Assembly: GCA_031310005.1 (NCBI GenBank)
Contig: CM062379.1
Span: 1,488,001 to 1,552,000 of the forward strand
Reading direction: 5' to 3'
DNA: 64,000 nt
From: Dactylellina haptotyla
Taxonomy: Eukaryota > Ascomycota > Orbiliomycetes > Orbiliales > Orbiliaceae
Under the pieces are notes generated by a model. The model did not search any database, was not told the origin of the DNA, and worked only from the letters and a program-made list of their open reading frames with translations. The number at the start of each line of letters is the position of its first letter. Position 1 is the first letter of the stretch. This document shows positions 55,290-64,000 of the stretch, one piece after another. Both the position numbers and the translations under genes were made by a program.

Positions 55290-55848
55290 TTATTTCGCTT
55301 TGTTTGCTTGCGCCGCAGCTTCTATAAACCCCAACAGAAAACTCTGATTAGCATCCGTTGACTCACATTAATCAAGCCATAATGCCCAAAGAATCATGTA
55401 ATAGCTACCTCGTCTCGTCGCATCTTCTAATAGCGCCGTGTCTACGGCGTTTGCCGGCAGGTGGACGTATCGGACGACGGACCCTCGGATGAAAACATTC
55501 TTTACTGCGGACTATGTACCCAAAACCAAACTGTTAGCCTCCACTCAAGCCATCGCTATCCATCCAACCATCCATCCATCCATTGGGAGAATCAAAACGG
55601 AGACGACGCACGAGATGTGGGTATTTGACTTCATCGACGACCTGAATATCATCGAGCTTGATATTCAAGAATTGGTCAACGGACTTGAGAGTCCCCCGGA
55701 TGGAGAGGTCGTTTTTAAGCTCGATTGTTACCTGTGCGTGTGTCATCTCAAAAGTTAGCCAATTCGCCGCAGAGAGAAAAAACCAACGCGGGGACAGTAG
55801 CCGTACCTCGTGATCCACGAGCGTCTTGAAGAAGCTGAAGAATAGCAT
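55290..55848 (-). CDS. LSM2: U6 snRNA-associated Sm-like protein LSm2
   Basis: Subunit shared by the nuclear LSm2-8 ring on U6 snRNA and the cytoplasmic LSm1-7 ring in mRNA decay. Four minus-strand exons, 55848-55807, 55731-55612, 55511-55409 and 55321-55290, give 98 residues, the normal length. Exon 1 holds MLFFSFFKTLVDHE; exon 2 the Sm1 motif (ELKNDLSIRGTLKSVDQFLN and KLDDI); exon 3 the Sm2 motif (NVFIRGSVVRYVHLP); exon 4 only the last ten residues. Three introns in fewer than 300 coding bases is dense but common for this gene in fungi. One intron carries a (CATC)n run at 55559-55583. The gene is divergent from PSO2, 321 bp apart. Confidence 0.96.
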
Positions 55849-56169
55849 CGTGGGTGGTTGTGGACACTGAGGCTGTCGAGAGGGCGGTGGTGGTGTCGTC
55901 TGGTGGGACGGTGGGCTGGCAGCTTGAGCTTGTGTGTCTGTCTTGGCGATGAAATTCGATATCAAGTGACGCCGCGTCGCTCAAATCGCATCCGCTTCAC
56001 GACAAACAAAACGCAGACCGCGATACCAAGGAATTCAAGGCGCTCGAAAAAGATATACTCGACGGTGGCATAACATACATGCACTTGCGCTGATACCCAT
56101 TCCGAAGGATGTGAACGCCCTCGGGCCGCAGCTCTCTCGTAGCTCTTGTTCTATCACCATTTCGTCACC
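55849..56169. promoter_or_regulatory. Divergent promoter of LSM2 and PSO2
   Basis: A 321-bp spacer between opposite start codons. No specific site recognised. An ATG at 56146 lies in frame with PSO2 but is followed by a non-conserved MFYHHFVT stretch. Confidence 0.4.
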
Positions 56170-58997
56170 ATGCCACTCCCCGCGAAACGCAAGACCCCCT
56201 CGACGTCGACGCCGTCGAAAACCCCTGCGAAAAGGCCTTCTACGTCAGCTCTCGGCAGTAAAGGAAGACAAGGCGCGAATGGCAATATTTTAAACTTCTT
56301 CAAAAAGGTGGACGGGCCCGCACCTCCCGGGAAGAATCCGAATGGGAACCACGACCTCAGAAAATTTGGCTTTACAAAGGGACCTCGACCGGCCAGAGTC
56401 GGCGCACTAGGTGTGGATTTATTCTATGCCGATGGCGACGATGACGAGGATGGATCGAATGCCGGAGATTCTCCCAGAAAGAATTCTGAATATAGATCAT
56501 GGCAAGACGACGATATGACCGATCTCTTCGGTCCACCTAGCACTCAAGAACAACGAGAAATTTTAGAATCCGAGGAAATAGACGACAATTCAGATGCCTC
56601 AGATGAGGATCAATTACCCCCGATTCGAGCCTGCACGCCTCCGCCTCCTCTCGGTACAGAGGGGAACCCAGACGGCGAGAGTGCAAATGGAGGTCCCATG
56701 GTGGTGCAAGAGGATAATCTGTGCCCCTTCAGTTTTGATGATCCCGTTGAGGAGCCAGTAGGTCCAGGCGACATCTCGATAACTTCAGCCTCTAACACGA
56801 ATGACTTTGGACCCTCTGGGCCATTTATGCTCGAGGAGGAGGAGGAGGAGGAGATCCCAAATATTACGGCTCATCCCCCACAAACACTTCCTTCAGAAAC
56901 CAACTACGGCCTCAACGACGATGATTTTATCGAAGATGAGGGAATGGAGAACTTTGATGAAGAGCAGGAAGGACGCTGGAAGGATGCTGAAGACGACGAT
57001 ATCGACGACGAAGGCGAGGAAGTTGGCGAGGAGAAATTAAACAGAAAATTCATGGAGCAGGAAGAGCTGGACGAAGCTGCATTTCTAGCTTCCCTTGGGC
57101 CGATAGATGAAGACAAAGAGGAGAGGAAGTGCACAGTCAGCTGCCCTATCTGCGACGTGGATTTAGCAGGTTACAAAGATGATGTACGGATTTCAATATT
57201 CCACGGTGAAAATTCTATTTACTAATGGATTCTACGCAGATTGTATCCCGCCATGTCAATGGTTGTCTAGACGGGAAGCCAATCCCTCTACCTCCTCGCG
57301 ATATAAAACCCGCTGTCGCTCCGAGAGAAAAATCGCCGGAAAAGGCTCCTCTTCACCCACCACGACCAGCGCAATCGAACCCGTTCGCGCACCCATCAGT
57401 GAATGCGAGAACCCCCTCCGCCTTCTCTAAGATCATGGCTTCGAACGCGGAAGATCGTGCTTGGAAAGAAGCCGCAGAAGAAGAAACCCGTTCGCGCGGC
57501 AAGCGCTCATTCCAGCGCACCTGCCCATTCTACAAAATCCTCCCAAATCTCAACGTCGCCGTCGACGCCTTCCGTTACGGCGCAGTCGAAGGCACGAACG
57601 CCTACTTCCTCAGCCATTTTCACAGTGACCACTACATAGGTTTATCATCAAGTTGGAGCCACGGTCCAATCTACTGCTCCCGCGTCACAGCGAACCTCTG
57701 CAGGCGCCAATTACGTGTGGACCCGCAATATATCAAAGAATTGGAATACGAAAAGAAAACACAGATCCCAGGTACGGGTGGCGCCACGGTCACGATGATC
57801 GATGCGAACCATTGTCCTGGATCTTCATTGTTTTTGTTCGAAAAGATGATACCATCTCCCCGAGGGACCAGATTCCAGCGGATACTTCATTGCGGAGACT
57901 TTAGGGCTTCCGCGAAGCATCTGCGCCACCCGCTGTTGAGCGTTGCGAAGAAGAACAAGATTGACATCTGTTATCTCGATACGACGTACTTGAACCCCAA
58001 GTACGCGTTCCCGCCGCAGAGACAAGTCATCGATGCGTGCATGGAGTTGTGTGTCAGCCTCGATAGGGAGGTCGAAGAGGGCAAGGAACTCGGGTTCGGG
58101 GAGAGCAGGAAAGACGGTGGCGGTATCGAGAAATTCACGGTGGCTAAGGCGCCGACGGGTGACGATTTAACCAGCGGGAATAATAATAATAATAATCATA
58201 CCTCTGAAGCCGCTGACGATAAAGGCGAAGAAGGGTCACGGGCGAAGACTAAGACGAAAGGTAGACTCTTGGTCGTCGTCGGCACGTATAGCATCGGCAA
58301 AGAGCGAATATGCATGGGTATAGCCCGGGCATTAAACTGCAAGATATACGCACCGGCGAACAAACAGCGTATTTGTGCGGCTCTTGAAGATCAAGAACTG
58401 AATTCGCGACTCACCTCGGATCCGCACGCCGCACAGGTGCATATGACGCCATTGATGGAGATTCGGCCGGAAACCCTCAGAGACTACCTAGCATCTTTCA
58501 AGCAAAGGTTCACCAAGGTTGTCGGCTTTCGGCCCAGTGGGTGGAACTATAGGCCGCCGAACAGCAGGTTTGTAGAGAGTCCCCAGGTCCAGACGGTGCT
58601 CCACTCGCAGGCGTGGAGGAGTGACTACGGAGTCGCGCAGATGGTGCCGCAGAGGGGGAGTACAGCCGAAGTCAAGTGTTTTGGGGTGCCGTATAGCGAG
58701 CACAGTAGTTTTCGAGAGCTCACGGCGTTTTGTTGCGCCTTGGATATTGTGAGGGTTATTCCGACAGTCAAGTAGGTCCCACTATCTTAGTTTCTTTAGT
58801 CTTCGCTTTTGTCACCCGCCTTGCCATGTTATATCCTCGGGCTGCAACATCTTTACTAATTATAGCCTTCTTTTCTCCTGTGCAGTGTTGGGTCCGCGAA
58901 ATCGCGAGAGAAGATGAAGATATGGTTCGAGAAGTGGGCGGCGGAAAAGAAGAAGAACGGGTTCTACGTTTTGGAGGAAGAGAGGGATGTGTTGTAG
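56170..58997 (+). CDS. PSO2: DNA interstrand-crosslink repair nuclease Pso2/Snm1
   Basis: 5' exonuclease of the beta-CASP metallo-beta-lactamase group, acting in the nucleus on crosslinked DNA. Exons 56170-57183, 57240-58771 and 58886-58997 give 885 residues. N-terminal NILNFFKK resembles a PCNA-binding motif. A UBZ4-type zinc finger (CPICDVDLAGYKDD, then HVNGCLDG) is split exactly by intron 1. Catalytic MBL motifs follow: HFHSDH at 464-469, DANHCPGSSLFLF and LHCGDFRAS. The DRMBL part near the end includes VVVGTYSIGKERI, GWNYRPP and VPYSEHSSFRELTAF. The region between about 60 and 315 is acidic and probably disordered. Start 56170 (MPLPAKRKTPST) was preferred to 56146 by context. The third exon completes VIPTVNVGS and the C-terminus. 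Confidence 0.95.
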
Positions 58998-60829
58998 GCC
59001 TGCATCCGGCGGCGGGATCACAGCTGCACGGGTGGGATTACGAATCCACTCAGATTACAGTGCATTAGCGGGCACGTTGGAAAGCGAATCGAATTGTGAA
59101 TTGTTGTGGGAACCGGTAGCGTTGCTAAGCATGACTAGACGTCCGCCGCCGGATCCCTCGAGCGATATCACAATCTCTGATGGCAGGTCTCTTCAGATGG
59201 CGCCCCAGACGTTTTTAGCGTGGGAGAGAGATACGAGCACTATTTGTTGAAAAGAGTAATTCGACCCATGCGAGAAGAGGGAACACGAAGAAACGCAATT
59301 TCCGAGCCATCGCTGTGAATTTCTGAGATCGCGCGGGCAATTTTCCCCTCCCCTTCCTTGCCTTGTGGGTGGTCGTGATGGGCATGAAGGGCACAAATCA
59401 AACCCAACAAACGGACCATGCAATGTTACCTTGCGCGGCTTAATATCGCAGGTGCCAACAGCCCTCCTTCACGAGAGAGTCACCCCACGCTAGCAATTTT
59501 TTTTGCGTCTGGCAGGCCCGAGACCGTGCTTCGAGACTACCAGAAGGCTGCTCGCTAGCGTAGGACAGCCACTGTTCAAGCTTTTTTTTACAGGCCACCC
59601 TTGATCGCTGCTAAATTTACGCATTACAGCTTCGGTCCCAGCGGTGGGTTAAGGCATTGGCATTGCGATAGCTGATGTTTTCAGGTACTCCGAGTTCCTT
59701 CCCAAAGTAACCTTATCTTTCCAGTCAGGTCGTGTTCAGCCACACGGTATTCGCGAGACCTCCTGGGCGGCTGCAGTGCTTTGCTTGCTGGAGCACCAGC
59801 TGCTGCAGAGGATGTTCAGCCATATATCCAAACCTTCCTCTGCCTTCTTGTCTTCTCTTCTTTTGGCTCGAATGTTTCTCTCCAGGCACCTCCCATTTGC
59901 TCCCCGTTGCCTCTGTCGTTTCAGAGCCCTAACCAGGCCCGGTCCCTCCCTGTTTGTGTTGGCTGGTTCTCGACTTTCTCTCCACGCTACTTCGGACGAC
60001 AGGCTCAAGCAACTACCATTTTGGGGACAAGTTGCCTGGTTGCCCTGATACCAACTGTGCCTCGTCTTAAAACGAGACTACCCTCTGGACAATTCCGTCG
60101 GATTTACCTTTTTTTTTTCTTCGACTGTTGCCCTGCAGGGGACCTAGAAAGGGACAAGGAAAAAAAGAAGAAAAAAAAAAGTAGAGGGATCCTCCCAAGG
60201 GAACCAGCACCGAGATATTTTTCCCGACTAGCACCGGTGTGTTACCATAGTTGTTTGATGTCACCGTTGACTTAGCTAATACGGAGGGCGGATTAGTGGT
60301 CTTCTTAGCATACTGTTGTATAACAAAAAGGTACCCATCGCCAGGAGTTTCTGAAAATAAATCTCTTCCCTTGGACACTCGACTGTTACAAGCCCGTCTC
60401 TCTTTCCCTCTCCGGTTTTTTTCTGCTTGGTACGGAGGTTATTAGGGACAGATAAAATCCAGCTCGCTCCGCTCACGATACTTTTTGCCATTCCGCATTC
60501 AAAAGCAGCCGCGCACCCACAGCCCCATTCCTGCTCAAAACTGAGGATACCTACGAATTCCTGCTCAGGGACCGCGAGAAGAAGAGAATTCCAAGCTGCC
60601 CGGTCCGACAATTATCATTCTGGCCACGATACGAGATTAACAGACGAAGCCAGGGGAGACTCCGTCGATTGGGCCGGCCAGAAATTTATATCGCCCCATC
60701 GAGTTAAGAGCAGCGTCCCAAAGGACCCACCTCGCAGCCGATCTCCAAACATCCAGAACAACACATTTTCCGGGGCACAGGCCAGCTCGAGTTCGTTCTA
60801 TAAAGAAATAATCCAGCCGGAGGGAGGAA
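58998..60829. other. Intergenic region and leader of the Mnn10-family gene
   Basis: 1.8 kb with no recognised gene. The last kilobase is rich in simple A and T runs (for example 60112-60119 and 60161-60180) and likely 5' leader. Open frames at 59781-60275 and 60427-60903 begin without a convincing ATG and have low-complexity translations. Confidence 0.45.
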
Positions 60830-62449
60830 ATGTCGGGTACCGCGACATACACAATGCAGGCTTCTCAGATATCGGAACGAAGAGCCAACGGACACTCCCG
60901 TGAGCCTTCGCGGGAGAAGTTCAACAATGTATCGCGGAACGGTGCAACAGGCACTCCGAAATCACACTCTCGTCACGCCTCCTACGACAGCAAGAAAAAC
61001 GACGACCTGCTACCGCAGCGCCGCACGCCACCGTCAATCAACGTACTTCCCTCGAGTACCCCGTCCACAAGACGAAACTCAAACGAATATGGCTCCTATG
61101 GTTTCACAAGTGTGCCACTAGGCTACCCAACTTCCCCATCCTCCAACCCTTTCCAATGGGCAACCGACAAGTTGTCGAGAAATTCTCAGGCAAAAAGGAT
61201 ATTGAACAAATTCGGTCTATCGAAATTATCCACATCCATGTCCTACTATGACGCCGAAGACTCCGGCGAAAGCTACTCCTCCAGCCCCGATGAGAAGTCC
61301 ATGATGAACATGAGCCACCACTACTATCCAAAACCTACCAAATACCACAGCACCTTCCGTGCCGCGCCCATCGGATACACCTTGTTTCACCTAAAACGCT
61401 ATCTGGAATACTTCCTCCAACCCCGGCGCTTCTTCTCTCTGGTGATCTCCATCCTCCTCATCACCTACATATTCCGTAGCGCCGTCGCATCCTTCTACAA
61501 ATCCTCCCGCTTCCTCGGTGGCGGCTCCAAATACGTCATCATCCTCGCCGCGAATCAAGGCGGCGGTGTTCTCGGCTGGAAAGGCGAGAAGGAATGGTAC
61601 GTCGAACGCGAGTCTATCAAGAACAAGAAGGCCTATGCCGCCAAGCACGGCTACACCTTGGAAATCCGAGACATGAAGAGCATGCGCCGGTACGCCCACG
61701 AATGGCGTGAAGGCTGGGAGAAAGTTGATGTCCTCAAACAAACAATGAAAAAATACCCTAAAGCTGAATGGTTCTGGTACCTAGACATCCAGACCTTCAT
61801 CATGGAACCTGAAATCAGCCTGCAACAGCATATCTTTGACAGACTTAGCAAGGTTACCTACAGGGACATCAACCAGAACAACCCCATCAACATCACCCAC
61901 CCACCGAGGAGAAAGTGGCTGGATTCCGTCGCTAGAAGCAGCGTTGGAGATGCGAACGAGGACAGCATTAGCATGATTGTGCCGCAGGACTGCGGCGGGT
62001 TCAACCTCGGAAGCTTCTTCGCGCGACGAGGCGAGTTCACGGATCGACTGATGGATGTCTGGTGGGACCCCGTCGGTTACGAGCAGATGCACATGGTCTG
62101 GGAGCACAAAGAGCAGAATGTCCTGGTATGTTTCACCATCTAATAACTCCCACCCTGATCGAGCAAAAGAAAACCACTAACACACTTTTTACCACAGGAA
62201 CATTTGTACCAGCATCAACCGTGGGTCCGTAACGGCGTCGCTTTTATCCCCCAGAGGATGATCAACTCCTTCCCGCCGGGCGCTTGCGACCAGAAGCGAG
62301 GCGACGAGCACATCTTCTACCAAGCTGAGGACCGGGACTTCCTTGTCAACATGGCCGGCTGCGAGTGGGGCAGAGATTGCGCCGGTGAGATGAAGCACTA
62401 CAGCGAGATTAGTGCGAAATTGAGCCAGAAGAAGGGAACTTGGAGTTAA
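60830..62449 (+). CDS. MNN10: GT34 alpha-1,6-mannosyltransferase, Mnn10 family
   Basis: Golgi enzyme of the mannan polymerase complex extending N-glycan mannan in the cell wall. Exons 60830-62125 and 62198-62449 give 515 residues. Type II topology: a long polar N-terminal tail, one membrane helix near residues 200-222 (FFSLVISILLITYIFRSAVA), then the catalytic domain. Family marks: YVIILAANQGGGVL, ERESIKNKKAYAAKHGY, WREGWEKVDVLKQTMKKYP, WFWYLDIQTFIMEP, QDCGGFNLGSFFARR, HMVWEHKEQNVLEHLYQ, NSFPPGACD. As in other Mnn10/11 proteins, the place of the DxD motif is taken by a single-Asp LDIQT form. Yeast has both Mnn10 and Mnn11; this copy could correspond to either, and Mnn10 is favoured by the long N-terminal tail. 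Confidence 0.9.
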
Positions 62450-62594
62450 AAAAACGATTATAAGAATAAGTATACACGGACGGATTGGCGACACTTTATA
62501 TTACAAGCATATACAAAGGTATCCCGAAGAGCAGATTGAACACACCCCCTCGGGACAAGTTCAGTACATATGGATCTCTAGGCTGTTTTTGCTG

Positions 62595-62611
62595 TTTTTT
62601 TTTTTTTTTTT
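62595..62611 (+). repeat. Homopolymer T run
   Basis: Seventeen T residues in the 3' flank of the Mnn10-family gene. Confidence 0.8.
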
Positions 62612-63150
62612 CTTTCTCATTGCTTGCTTGCTTTGTTCGCATTTAACGGCGTTTGTGGGTTATCTTTGGCCTCTATCACTTTTTTTCGAGCGAATTCTTT
62701 CTCAACCTTTTCAAAACTATAACTAGTTAACTTCTTCTGCAGAAATATACACAGCAGAAAAGTACCATATCTAATTTCTAGGATGTATTTCTCAGCTGAT
62801 CAGAAGCAACATACATATATATATATATACTAATGCGAATGGTTACCTGTGACCATCACAATATGATCAAGCAAAATCAAGAAAAATTGGCACAAACCAA
62901 TATATTCATTCGAGCTCATCACCGTGTGCGTGTATCTTGTAATAATACAGAGACCAAAAAAATCAATAACGGAAGAGGAACGGAAATCAAGACGACCTCT
63001 GTCGTTCCCTGTCGATATGTATAACTTGATCAGGCAAGGAGGAATAATAAAACAAATGCAACATATCAGAGCAGGTTTAATCCCCGTAAAACACAGAAAC
63101 TGCAAAAAAACATGGAATATACTGAATGAAAAAAGAAAAACGCGAGACGC

Positions 63151-63180
63151 AATAATAATAATAAGAAGAAGAAGAAGAAA
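63151..63180 (+). repeat. AAT/AAG trinucleotide repeats
   Basis: Adjacent (AAT)4 and (AAG)5 simple repeats in intergenic DNA. Confidence 0.8.
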
Positions 63181-63471
63181 CAACTATGCAGCAATAGTAA
63201 AGGATAGAGTAAAGTATGCTATGATTTGTTCGAACCCCGCAGCTATGTATCCCAAACTAGAAATTCTTTAGCAAAGAATAAAACGCGCCACGCCTTGCAA
63301 TGCTGATAAACAATTCTTTTCGCATAAAAATGAGGCATAAAGCAGCAACCAGCCAGCACTTCCCCCACGCATAAAATATCAAATAATTCGGGAATTTAGC
63401 TGGCGATTGAGCGTTTTCAATATTAAAAGTGATTCGTATAATATGTGCAGGAAGCTGTCGTAATTTCCAAG

Positions 63472-64000
63472 TTAACCTTGGCTTTCATTCTTGTGTATAT
63501 CTGTCGAGGATGGTTCTGGGACGGGGTAGTCGGTTTCAACATCGAGATGCTGACCTTCCATCGAATCGCGGCCTCCCTTCTGCGATTTTTGATAGGCGAG
63601 ACTTCTAAATCCGAATTCGGGAAGCGGCAAGCCTGGCTTATCCATGTTATCGTGGACCCCGGAGGTTGAAGAAGAGTTCGTCTTTGCTATTTCGCTTTTT
63701 CTGATACCTCGGCGGCATTTATGCCGGAAACGAGAACGCTTCGACTTATCGATCGACTCACTAAGCAAAATGGAGGTATCCTGCAATCCAAGGGGTGGGG
63801 GGTTCATTAGAATAGTAAATTCTGGCGTACTAGCAAGAGACCCAACCGGCGTGTTCTCGAGTTTCTTAGTAGTGGGGGCACCAGTGGCCGGCCTGGGAAT
63901 GTTCGACACCTCCATATCCGAGTCATCAAACTTCATGTAATCCGTAACGTCTATTAGGTTACCGGTCTCTCTTTCTCTGTTCGTGCTATCTCTGCTGTCC
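63472..64000 (-). CDS. C-terminal part of an unknown protein, cut by the window edge
   Basis: Open minus-strand frame from the right edge to a stop at 63472, about 175 residues. The frame stays open through to base 64000 without a clear start, so the N-terminus is outside the window. The part seen is polar and likely disordered: Ser/Thr/Pro/Asp-rich (MKFDDSDMEVSNIPRPATGA) with a basic, possibly nuclear-targeting patch (SKRSRFRHKCRRGIRKSE). It ends in an acidic tail (HLDVETDYPVPEP). No domain is recognisable from this part. Confidence 0.55.
   Translation of the reverse strand, partial: DSRDSTNRERETGNLIDVTDYMKFDDSDMEVSNIPRPATGAPTTKKLENTPVGSLASTPEFTILMNPPPLGLQDTSILLSESIDKSKRSRFRHKCRRGIRKSEIAKTNSSSTSGVHDNMDKPGLPLPEFGFRSLAYQKSQKGGRDSMEGQHLDVETDYPVPEPSSTDIHKNESQG

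Larger units (their letters stand above)
62450..63471. other. Intergenic region with simple repeats
   Basis: AT-rich 3' flanks of the Mnn10-family gene and of the truncated minus-strand gene. It holds a T17 run (62595-62611), an (AT)n run (62815-62829) and an (AAT)n(AAG)n run (63151-63180). No gene recognised. Confidence 0.5.

Noticed and set aside
60427-60903. 158-codon frame overlapping the start of the Mnn10-family gene
   Set aside because: Starts at a non-ATG codon and is read out of frame with the well-supported enzyme.
63225-63245. GTTCGAACCCCGC resembling a tRNA B box
   Set aside because: No A box, D-arm or acceptor stem at the needed distance.

Overview
The window looks like ordinary nuclear DNA of a filamentous ascomycete (Pezizomycotina). 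Introns are short (about 45-110 bp) with GTAAGT/GTATGT-like donors and CTAAC-like branch points. Gene density is about one gene per 2-3 kb, both strands are used, and the gene families (Ish1/Msc1, Nup82, GH95, Mnn10, mL54) have fungal forms. No rRNA, convincing tRNA, CRISPR array, transposon or virus-like element was recognised. Exon borders were worked out by hand from splice signals, reading phase and family conservation.

Layout, left to right. A TALE homeobox transcription factor (466-1774) is followed by a 4.2-kb stretch without recognisable genes. The cap-binding subunit CBC20 (5975-6701, minus) and nucleoporin Nup82 (7126-9893, plus) are head to head. Next come a small membrane protein (10570-10957, minus), HMG-CoA synthase (13167-14798), a secretory Ish1-repeat protein (16220-18190), a small mitochondrial triple-repeat protein (19437-19868), and the pair CENP-H (20093-21030, minus) / CCDC174 (21272-22363, plus). 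An unknown Ser/Tyr-rich protein (22658-23362, minus) precedes a 3.4-kb gene-poor stretch.

The most accessory-looking part is 26.8-33.6 kb. A cytosolic GH1 beta-glycosidase, a GH95 alpha-L-fucosidase and an MFS sugar transporter lie together. GH1 and GH95 meet tail to tail 42 bp apart; GH95 and the transporter diverge from a shared promoter holding several CreA-type boxes. No secretion signal is visible on either hydrolase. The simplest reading is uptake of a fucosylated oligosaccharide followed by intracellular hydrolysis. A Cys-rich type I membrane protein (34212-35144) follows, then a 5-kb gene-poor stretch.

The right half is mostly housekeeping: an RRM-SURP-CID spliceosomal protein (40126-42790), a 1214-residue type II membrane protein (45146-48790), a smaller type II membrane protein (49538-50592), a probably broken or unresolved gene (50690-51339), nucleolin-like NSR1 (51583-53270), mitoribosomal mL54 (54191-54858), LSM2 (55290-55848), crosslink-repair nuclease PSO2 (56170-58997), an Mnn10-family mannosyltransferase (60830-62449), and the C-terminal end of an unknown gene running off the right edge (63472-64000). 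NSR1 and mL54, both ribosome-related, diverge from a promoter with nine copies of a CCCTC(A/G)GA-like octamer.
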